Assembly: GCF_000295935.2 (NCBI RefSeq)
Contig: NZ_ALWO02000011.1
Location: 162,120-226,119 of the forward strand
Length of the DNA stretch: 64,000 bases
From: Indibacter alkaliphilus LW1
GTDB lineage: Bacteria; Bacteroidota; Bacteroidia; Cytophagales; Cyclobacteriaceae
Direction: 5' to 3'
The notes below the pieces were generated by a model, which was not told where the DNA came from, made no database searches, and worked only from the letters and a program-made list of their open reading frames with translations. The position numbers were made by a program, and so were the translations under genes. Shown here piece by piece: positions 58,053-64,000 of the stretch. How positions within the stretch are numbered: the stretch's first letter is position 1; each line of letters starts with the position of its first letter.

Positions 58053-59085
58053 AAAACCCATAGGCGTAGTAGGTATGGGCAGTTTCGGAACTGCAATAGC
58101 AAATATTCTTGCAACCAAAAACAAGGTGATCGCTTACGCCCGAAGAGCTGAAGTAGTAGAAGAGATCAATGAAAAACACAGCGTAGATGGTGTTAAAATC
58201 CACCTTGATATAGTTGGAACGCAAGATCCCGAATTACTTTGCAAGTCCTGTGAAACAATTTTTTTCATGGTGCCTTCTGCTGCATTTCAGGAGGTAATCC
58301 GAGCATTTGCTCCCTACCTTTACCCTTATCACATCGTAATACACGGCACGAAGGGACTTTGCCTGAACCTTCCCCAAGGCAAATCTCTGGGTGATTTGGA
58401 AAAAATCTCCAGGAAAAACATCCTGACTATGAGCGAAGTCATCTTGAAGGAAACGGTGGTCATACGCGTCGGATGTCTCGCGGGTCCAAACCTTGCAAGA
58501 GAATTATATTTAGGGCAACCGGCAGCTACAGTAGTGGCGAGCCGCTTTAATGAAGTTATTTTGGAGGGGCAGCGGCTATTGAGAAATGATAAATTTCAGG
58601 TCTATGGGAACTCAGATATAGTGGGAGTAGAACTTAGTGGTGTATTAAAAAATATAATAGCAATAGCAGCAGGAGCTTTGGCAGGTCTAGGACTAGGAGA
58701 AAATGCAAAGGGTCTATTGATCTCAAGAGGAATGGTAGAGCTGGTATATTTAGGAAATGCACTTGGAGGCAGTTTAAAGTCATTCATAGGTTTGGCAGGA
58801 ATAGGAGATCTAGTAACTACCTGTAATTCCACCTTGTCAAGAAATTACACTGTAGGTTACAGGCTGGCAAGAGGAGAAAAACTTCAAGACATTCTAAACA
58901 CTATGGAAGAAGTGGCTGAGGGAATCAATACGGTTAGGTTGATGAAAGCTTTCGTGGAAGGAACTGGTATGCGTGCCCCTATTACAGAGAATCTTTATAA
59001 GGTTCTTTTTGAAGATTTGAAAATAGAGGAGGCTTTACAATATTTAATGAAATATCCATTCAGTGTGGATGTGGACTTCCTTTAA
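58027..59085 (+). CDS. gpsA: Glycerol-3-phosphate dehydrogenase [NAD(P)+]
   Basis: Makes sn-glycerol 3-phosphate from dihydroxyacetone phosphate for phospholipid synthesis. The 352-aa protein has the Rossmann loop GVVGMGSFGTA near the N-terminus, the block GCLAGPNLARELYLGQPAA, and the catalytic region ELSGVLKNIIAIAAG. Its start lies inside the upstream acyltransferase gene (26-nt overlap), which ties production of the substrate to the enzyme likely to use it. Confidence 0.95.
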   Translation: MSLKENSTEKPIGVVGMGSFGTAIANILATKNKVIAYARRAEVVEEINEKHSVDGVKIHLDIVGTQDPELLCKSCETIFFMVPSAAFQEVIRAFAPYLYPYHIVIHGTKGLCLNLPQGKSLGDLEKISRKNILTMSEVILKETVVIRVGCLAGPNLARELYLGQPAATVVASRFNEVILEGQRLLRNDKFQVYGNSDIVGVELSGVLKNIIAIAAGALAGLGLGENAKGLLISRGMVELVYLGNALGGSLKSFIGLAGIGDLVTTCNSTLSRNYTVGYRLARGEKLQDILNTMEEVAEGINTVRLMKAFVEGTGMRAPITENLYKVLFEDLKIEEALQYLMKYPFSVDVDFL

Positions 59086-59098
59086 ATAAAAAATACTT

Positions 59099-60394
59099 TT
59101 GAAAGTACCTGAAAAATCACTCAAAAGAGGCATACAGCGTTGGGACCTTGTTTTCCTGATTATCAATTCAGTCATTGGAGCAGGAATTTTCGCCCTTCCT
59201 GCAAAGGTGTTTGCTCTTTCAGGAGCATATTCAATTCTTGCATTTTTCACTTGCGCCATGGTGATGGCTGTATTGATTCTGGTCTTTGCAGAAGTCAGTT
59301 CCAGATTTGAAAAAACAGGGGGACCTTATGTCTATGTTCTTGAAGCCTTTGGCCCCATTCCTGCTTTCATTATAGGTTGGCTACTCATGCTGACAAGGCT
59401 ATTCAGTTATGCAACCTTGATCAACTTGATGGTCCTCTACCTGTCGTTTTTTTCAGATATTTTCACTCTGGAAGCTGTCCGGGTAGGTATGATTCTAGCC
59501 ATTACCGGATTGATTACCTATTTTAATTGGATAGGTGTCAAAAATACAGCGAAGGTTAGTAATGTACTGACGGTAGCAAAGCTTTTTCCACTTATCGTAT
59601 TTATAGGAGTAGGCCTCTTTTTTATAGATTTTGATTTATTCAAAGGAAGCGATAGCCCTACTATAAAAAGCTTCTCTGCTTCTACATTGTTATTGATTTT
59701 TGCATTTGGAGGATTTGAAGCTGGGCTGGTCAATAGCGGAGAAATTGTCAATCCAAGAAAGAATCTGCCCTTTGGGCTTCTAACAGCAGCTGGAGTGATC
59801 GCAGGGTTTTATATTCTTATACAAGTAGTTTCAATTGGCACATTACCAGATCTTGCAAATTCAGAAAAACCCATTGCAGATGCAGCAACTGGATTTATGG
59901 GCTGGTGGGGTGGTGTCTTTATTACCATAGGAGCTGTCATATCAATCATGGGCACATTGAATGTGCAGATCCTAAGTGGATCAAGGCTGCCTTTTGCCCT
60001 AAGCTTGGAAGACCAGTTGCCCAGATTTTTTTCTAAAGTACATCCTCATTTTGCTACCCCTGTAGTTTCAATTGCTTTCTTTGCTAGCTTAGTTGCTTTT
60101 GTAGCGATAGTTTGGGGGTTTATGAGCTCTTTAGCTGTATCCGTGATTTCAAGGTTAATCCTTTATGCTATGGTAGCTGCATCGTTAATCAAGCTGCGAA
60201 AAAAAGAACCAGGAGGCAATCATTTCAAGGTGCCTTTTGGAAACTACCTTGCTGTTATTGGCATTATAGCTACTCTTTGGCTACTTTCAGGAAGTCAGAC
60301 CGAAGAGGTTTGGGATACTTTTATTTGGACGGGTTTGGGTTTGGTTATTTTCATTTTACACAGGATATTTAAAAGAAATGCTCTAAAAAAATAA
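59099..60394 (+). CDS. APC-family amino acid permease
   Basis: Inner-membrane secondary transporter of the amino acid-polyamine-organocation superfamily. The 431-aa protein has about twelve membrane segments and the TM1 signature NSVIGAGIFALPAKV. The start is TTG at 59099, followed by MKVPEKSLKRG; no nearby ATG is in frame. It lies 13 nt after gpsA and 46 nt before the nucleoside hydrolase, so it may share a transcript with either. The substrate is unknown; amino acids are the default for the family. Confidence 0.85.
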   Translation: MKVPEKSLKRGIQRWDLVFLIINSVIGAGIFALPAKVFALSGAYSILAFFTCAMVMAVLILVFAEVSSRFEKTGGPYVYVLEAFGPIPAFIIGWLLMLTRLFSYATLINLMVLYLSFFSDIFTLEAVRVGMILAITGLITYFNWIGVKNTAKVSNVLTVAKLFPLIVFIGVGLFFIDFDLFKGSDSPTIKSFSASTLLLIFAFGGFEAGLVNSGEIVNPRKNLPFGLLTAAGVIAGFYILIQVVSIGTLPDLANSEKPIADAATGFMGWWGGVFITIGAVISIMGTLNVQILSGSRLPFALSLEDQLPRFFSKVHPHFATPVVSIAFFASLVAFVAIVWGFMSSLAVSVISRLILYAMVAASLIKLRKKEPGGNHFKVPFGNYLAVIGIIATLWLLSGSQTEEVWDTFIWTGLGLVIFILHRIFKRNALKK

Positions 60395-60440
60395 AGCAGT
60401 GAACTTGATTTTCATTAGATTTAAGAAAAGTCAAATTCAA

Positions 60441-61394
60441 ATGAATAGAAGCCAAAGATTCAAAAAATGGTCATTTATAACCATTATTTTAACAATAATG
60501 AGTTTCACAGCACACTCCTCACTTGCCCAAAAGCAAAAAGTATGGCTGGATTCCGACACAGGAAATGAAATGGATGACTTGTATGCAATTGTAAGATTAT
60601 TAAAAGACCCCAGCATCGATGTTGTCGGACTCAGCTCAGCCCATTTCAATAACCCTGACCTATTGGTTTTTGAAAAATGGAACGCATACAATACAGAGGG
60701 TCTTGAAACCATGAAAGACTCCCAAAGACTCAATGAGCTTATCCTTAAAACAATGGGGATGGTAAGCATCCCGCATCCAAAAGGTGCTGACAGACAAATA
60801 GGCAGAGCTTGGGGAGGTTCCGAACCTAGAGACTCTCCGGCAGCTCAAGAAATTATCAAAATTGCCAAATCTCTTCCAGAAGGAGAAAAACTTGACATAT
60901 TAACCTTAGGTGCCCTGACTAATATAGCATCCGCGATCATCATTTCCCCTGAAATTCTCCCCAAAATAAGAGTGTATGCATTAGGTGCAAAGTACGATCA
61001 AAATACTCGGGCATGGAGTAAAAATGAATTCAATATCCGAAATGACCTCAATGCTTTTGACTATTTACTAGACCTCAAAGAGCTGGATTTTACTGTAATG
61101 CCTTTAGAAACAGCCCTTCCATTAAAATTTGATAGGGATGAGACATATCAAAAAACAGATGATAGCATCCCTATAGAAAAAATCCTTGCTGATCGATGGA
61201 GAGAGCAAAACCCACAAGACAGAACAAGGGTTATGTGGGATCTAGCTTTGGTACAGGCCTACCTGCTTCCTGAATTCTCAGAAACACTAATGGTAAACAG
61301 CCCCCCTGAAAACAAAACATTTACCATAAAGATTTTTTCAAAAATTGACAATATTGCTTTTATGGAAGATTTTTGGACCATTTTGAAATTATAG
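60441..61394 (+). CDS. Exported nucleoside hydrolase family protein
   Basis: Member of the inosine/uridine-preferring nucleoside hydrolase fold, which splits ribonucleosides into base and ribose. From the ATG at 60441 the product is 317 aa with a signal peptide (about residues 1-30, cleavage after SSLA or nearby). The calcium-site motif appears as DSDTGNEMDD (D37, D39, D45, D46), close to the family DTDPGxDD but with two extra differences. A GTG 42 nt upstream is possible but would bury the signal peptide. The gene ends 2 nt before the PQQ dehydrogenase. Export of a nucleoside hydrolase suggests use of extracellular nucleosides; substrate unproven. Confidence 0.82.
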   Translation: MNRSQRFKKWSFITIILTIMSFTAHSSLAQKQKVWLDSDTGNEMDDLYAIVRLLKDPSIDVVGLSSAHFNNPDLLVFEKWNAYNTEGLETMKDSQRLNELILKTMGMVSIPHPKGADRQIGRAWGGSEPRDSPAAQEIIKIAKSLPEGEKLDILTLGALTNIASAIIISPEILPKIRVYALGAKYDQNTRAWSKNEFNIRNDLNAFDYLLDLKELDFTVMPLETALPLKFDRDETYQKTDDSIPIEKILADRWREQNPQDRTRVMWDLALVQAYLLPEFSETLMVNSPPENKTFTIKIFSKIDNIAFMEDFWTILKL

Positions 61395-61396
61395 CT

Positions 61397-63526
61397 ATGC
61401 GATTAAAACCAATCATTAATCTATTTCTACTCTTCATTTTTCTTGCATCCTGTTCAGAAAATTCAGAGTATAATTTACCCAACTATTCAGAGTGGCGTTT
61501 TTTTGGAGGAAGTCCTGATGCCGCTAGGTATTCCTCCTTAAGTCATATAAACAAAGAAAATGTTAAAAACCTGGAAGTAGTTTGGACTTATAATACTGGA
61601 GATGCTACAGAAAGAAGTCAAATCCAAAGCCAACCCATTGTTGTCGAGGATATTCTATTTGGAGTAAGTCCACAGCTTAATGTTTTTGCCCTTAGAGCTG
61701 ATACTGGGAAACCCGTCTGGCGATTCAATCCATTTCAAATTCTAGGCGGTGAGAACTCTTGGGCAGGCTTGAATAGAGGACTTACTTATTGGGAGGATGG
61801 TAATGATAAAAGGATTTTCACTTCGGCGAGTAATTTTCTCATCGCCTTGGATGCTGAAACCGGAACACCCATTGAGTCCTTTGGGGAAAAAGGAATGGTA
61901 GACTTAAAAAAAGACTTAGACACAGATTTGGAAGACTTTTTATTGATAAGCAATAGTCCTGGAGTGATTTTCGAAAATAAAATCATCATTGGAATGCGAC
62001 TTTCCGAAGGATTGGATGCAGCTCCAGGCCATATTAGAGCATACAATGTCCTCACAGGCGAAAGGGAATGGATATTCCATACCATTCCACATCCTGGAGA
62101 ATTCGGACATGACACATGGGATGAAAAATATTGGGATAAAATCGGAGGAGCCAACAATTGGGCAGGAATGACAGTGGATATAAACAGAGGGATTGTTTTT
62201 GTTCCTACGGGTTCGGCAACCTATGATTTTTGGGGAGGCTACAGGCATGGACAAAATCTTTTTGCGAACACACTTTTAGCGCTAAATGCGAATACAGGAG
62301 AAAGAATCTGGCATTTTCAGGGAGTTCACCATGACATGTGGGACAGAGACTTTCCTGCCAACCCCAATTTAATCCGAATCAAAAAAGAAGGTAAATGGAT
62401 CGATGCAGTAGCTCAAACATCTAAGCAGGGTTTTGTTTTTGTGTTCAACAGAGAGACTGGAGAGCCTATTTGGCCCATGGAAGAACTCTTTGTACCACAG
62501 TCAGAACTGGAAGGAGAAAAAAGCTGGCCAACCCAGCCACATCCTACCCTCCCAGAACCATTCATGAGGATGTCCTACACGGAAAAGGAAATATTGAATC
62601 TTACTCCGGAATGGGAAAAGGACATAAGAGGTAAGTTGGAAAATGTAAAATATGGTGACATGTGGGAACCTCCCAGTGACAAGCATGGAATTGTATTATT
62701 TCCAGGAATGGATGGAGGGGCTGAGTGGGGAGGTTCATCTTTTGACCCCTTCACACAGACACTTTATGTAAATGCAAATGAAATTCCCTGGATAATTAAA
62801 ATGAAATTGAATCCAAGTTTTGACAATATAGGCCAAAAAATTTATGTAAATTATTGTGGAAACTGCCATGGAATAGACGGGAAGGGGAATCCGCCAGCTT
62901 TTCCATCATTAGAAAATCTCAATAAAAAATTCGACTGGAAAGGTTTGGATGAAATCATCAGAAACGGGAAAGGTGCTATGCCCGCATTTTCCCATATTTC
63001 TGAATCTGAGAGAAAATTGTTGACAGATTATTTGTTGGGTTCTGAAATAACTGCGGAACAGGAAAAAAAAGAACTTGAAGGAGGAACAGAACAATTATAT
63101 CCAAAATACTATATGGAAGGGTACTCCAGGCTTTTAACAGAGGATGGTTACCCAGGAATTCAACCTCCCTGGGGTACTTTGACTGCAATTAATATGAATA
63201 CTGGTAGGATCAAGTGGCAGTCCGTGTTGGGGGAATTTGATGAATTAAGTGAGAAAGGTTTTGCTCCTACAGGAACTGAAAATTATGGAGGCCCTGTAAC
63301 CACTGCTGGAGGATTGGTATTTATCGCAGCCACCAAGGATGAAAAGATTAGAGCCTTTGATAAAGATACAGGGAAAATACTCTGGGAAGCCAAGTTACCT
63401 GCCGCAGGCCATGCTACTCCTGCAATCTATGAAGTCAAGGGAAAACAATATGTTGTTATCGCTTGTGGAGGAGGTAAAGGAACCAAGTCTGGAGATGCCT
63501 ATGTGGCATTCGCTCTACCTGATTAA
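61397..63526 (+). CDS. PQQ-dependent dehydrogenase with cytochrome c domain, lipoprotein
   Basis: Quinoprotein that oxidises a sugar or alcohol in the periplasm and passes electrons through its own haem. From the ATG at 61397 it is 709 aa, with a lipoprotein signal (FIFLASC, C19). The beta-propeller repeats show the tryptophan docking pattern (for example WRFFGGSPDAARYS, GERIWHFQGVHHDMWDRD). A c-type haem site CGNCH is at 487-491 with a likely distal methionine M528. The cytochrome lies inside the propeller, before the last blades (PPWGTLTAINMNTGRIKWQ), resembling the membrane glucose dehydrogenase group. Substrate is not identifiable; PQQ may be taken up from outside, as no pqq gene is here. 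Confidence 0.88.
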   Translation: MRLKPIINLFLLFIFLASCSENSEYNLPNYSEWRFFGGSPDAARYSSLSHINKENVKNLEVVWTYNTGDATERSQIQSQPIVVEDILFGVSPQLNVFALRADTGKPVWRFNPFQILGGENSWAGLNRGLTYWEDGNDKRIFTSASNFLIALDAETGTPIESFGEKGMVDLKKDLDTDLEDFLLISNSPGVIFENKIIIGMRLSEGLDAAPGHIRAYNVLTGEREWIFHTIPHPGEFGHDTWDEKYWDKIGGANNWAGMTVDINRGIVFVPTGSATYDFWGGYRHGQNLFANTLLALNANTGERIWHFQGVHHDMWDRDFPANPNLIRIKKEGKWIDAVAQTSKQGFVFVFNRETGEPIWPMEELFVPQSELEGEKSWPTQPHPTLPEPFMRMSYTEKEILNLTPEWEKDIRGKLENVKYGDMWEPPSDKHGIVLFPGMDGGAEWGGSSFDPFTQTLYVNANEIPWIIKMKLNPSFDNIGQKIYVNYCGNCHGIDGKGNPPAFPSLENLNKKFDWKGLDEIIRNGKGAMPAFSHISESERKLLTDYLLGSEITAEQEKKELEGGTEQLYPKYYMEGYSRLLTEDGYPGIQPPWGTLTAINMNTGRIKWQSVLGEFDELSEKGFAPTGTENYGGPVTTAGGLVFIAATKDEKIRAFDKDTGKILWEAKLPAAGHATPAIYEVKGKQYVVIACGGGKGTKSGDAYVAFALPD

Positions 63527-63661
63527 ATAATTAAGGCCATATTACACTTCCATCCATTTCTCTTATCTATCACTTCTAATATTACGATTTACGAGGCCCT
63601 TGGGTCTTCTGATACCTTTTCTATTTTTCACTTCCTGTCACTCGCTTCTAAAACTTCTTGA

Positions 63662-63711
63662 TTCATTATTTATTGTTCGAAATTTTGAAATAGCGAACAT
63701 CGAATAATGAA
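63662..63711. repeat. Imperfect inverted repeat, 18-nt arms
   Basis: The left arm TTCATTATTTATTGTTCG (63662-63679) matches the reverse complement of the right arm (63694-63711) at 15 of 18 positions, with a 14-nt spacer. It resembles dispersed palindromic repeats found between genes in many Bacteroidota. Other copies cannot be checked here. Confidence 0.6.
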
Positions 63712-63753
63712 CTTCGAAAGCACTTTGTCTCCGGCTTGCCCCTATAAACGCCA

Positions 63754-63781
63754 AAAGCCTTTCAGTTTCCTGAAAGGCTTT
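63754..63781 (-). terminator. Terminator downstream of the 5S-like segment
   Basis: A perfect 12-bp stem, AAAGCCTTTCAG with CTGAAAGGCTTT, has a 4-nt loop and a TTTT run on the minus strand. It lies 10 nt beyond the end of the 5S-like segment, the usual place for an rRNA operon terminator. Confidence 0.75.
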
Positions 63782-63790
63782 ATAATAATG

Positions 63791-63868
63791 TGGCGGCGAT
63801 CCCGATACGGGACAGGCTCTCCTCACCCGTGCGCCCCGATGAACCAGTACCATCGGCGCAGCAGGGCT
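63791..63868 (-). pseudogene. Degenerate 5S rRNA-like fragment (3' half)
   Basis: The minus strand shows AGCCCTGCTGCGCCGATGGTACTGG-type sequence (shown in part: GCGCCGATGGTACTGG), then GGAGAG, then GATCGCCGCCA, three landmarks of the 3' half of bacterial 5S rRNA in the right order. The 5' half is not recognisable upstream, and extra bases including a TCCCG-ATA-CGGGA palindrome (63800-63812) interrupt the 3' helix. A terminator follows. I read it as a decayed or rearranged 5S gene, not a working one. Confidence 0.55.
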
Positions 63869-64000
63869 ACTCGCCTTTTTTAGGCTTTACTTACTTTCTT
63901 CAGCATAATCCCGTGAAAAAAATAAGTTTTATGGAACAATCTCTTTTTCATCCACGCCCCTATATATCGCCTTTAGGCATATATCCATTTATATCGCGCT

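Larger units (their letters stand above)
63527..64000. other. Gene-free right edge with repeat and 5S-like remnant
   Basis: No credible protein gene is found after the PQQ dehydrogenase. The stretch holds an imperfect 18-nt inverted repeat at 63662-63711, a terminator hairpin at 63754-63781, a degenerate 5S rRNA-like segment at 63791-63868, and an AT-rich end with a small hairpin (GCCTTTAGGC, around 63969-63978). A 71-codon ORF over the 5S-like segment is not considered real. Confidence 0.6.

Noticed and set aside
63638..63853. A 71-codon minus-strand ORF at the right edge
   Set aside because: It runs through the 5S-like segment, its terminator and the inverted repeat. The coding potential is not credible.

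Overview
The window comes from a member of the phylum Bacteroidota, most likely order Cytophagales and near the Cyclobacteriaceae. This placement is inferred from gene order, protein sequence style, and at least five promoters of the Bacteroidota housekeeping type (TTTG, 19-20 bases, TAnnTTTG). Shine-Dalgarno-like sites are scarce. Nearly all the DNA is coding. I see no prophage, insertion sequence, CRISPR array or foreign island.

Positions 1-31100, all on the minus strand, hold the translation and transcription supercluster. Read in the direction of transcription it runs: tRNA-Tyr, tRNA-Gly, tRNA-Thr, tuf; then tRNA-Trp, secE, nusG, rplK, rplA, rplJ, rplL, rpoB, rpoC; then a DUF3467 gene; then rpsL, rpsG, fusA, rpsJ; then the S10, spc and alpha gene sets from rplC to rpoA. 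The last gene is cut exactly at the window edge at its stop codon. Promoters, terminators and attenuator-like hairpins divide this run into units. rpsJ belongs to the str unit rather than the S10 unit.

Positions 31164-38065 hold smaller units: a lipoprotein M1 aminopeptidase, a biotin-carrier protein, pyrH-frr, two tandem purine nucleoside phosphorylase paralogs and an NADPH-dependent FMN reductase. Positions 38069-53447, minus strand, are a compact division and cell wall (dcw) cluster: mraZ, rsmH, ftsL-like, ftsI (with PASTA domain), murE, mraY, murD, ftsW, murG, murC, ftsQ, ftsA, ftsZ. There is no murF, murB or ddl inside it. Three 10-nt direct repeats upstream of mraZ look like MraZ operator boxes. 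MurE carries the DNPR signature expected for meso-diaminopimelate peptidoglycan.

Positions 53919-63526 hold envelope and metabolic genes: a TlpA-type thioredoxin lipoprotein, a polyprenyl diphosphate synthase, a phospholipid acyltransferase overlapping gpsA, an APC-family permease, an exported nucleoside hydrolase, and a lipoprotein PQQ dehydrogenase with a built-in cytochrome c domain. The right edge (63527-64000) has no gene. It carries an imperfect inverted repeat and a degenerate 5S rRNA-like fragment with a terminator, possibly a remnant of a ribosomal RNA operon.

Most of the window is ordinary conserved core genome. The points most worth a second look are the mraZ operator, the strong terminator between rpoC and the DUF3467 gene, the purine-recognition residue that differs between the two PNP paralogs, the hairpin that holds both stop codons of ftsZ and its convergent neighbour, the secE promoter built into the tuf terminator, the exported nucleoside hydrolase/PQQ dehydrogenase pair, and the 5S-like remnant.
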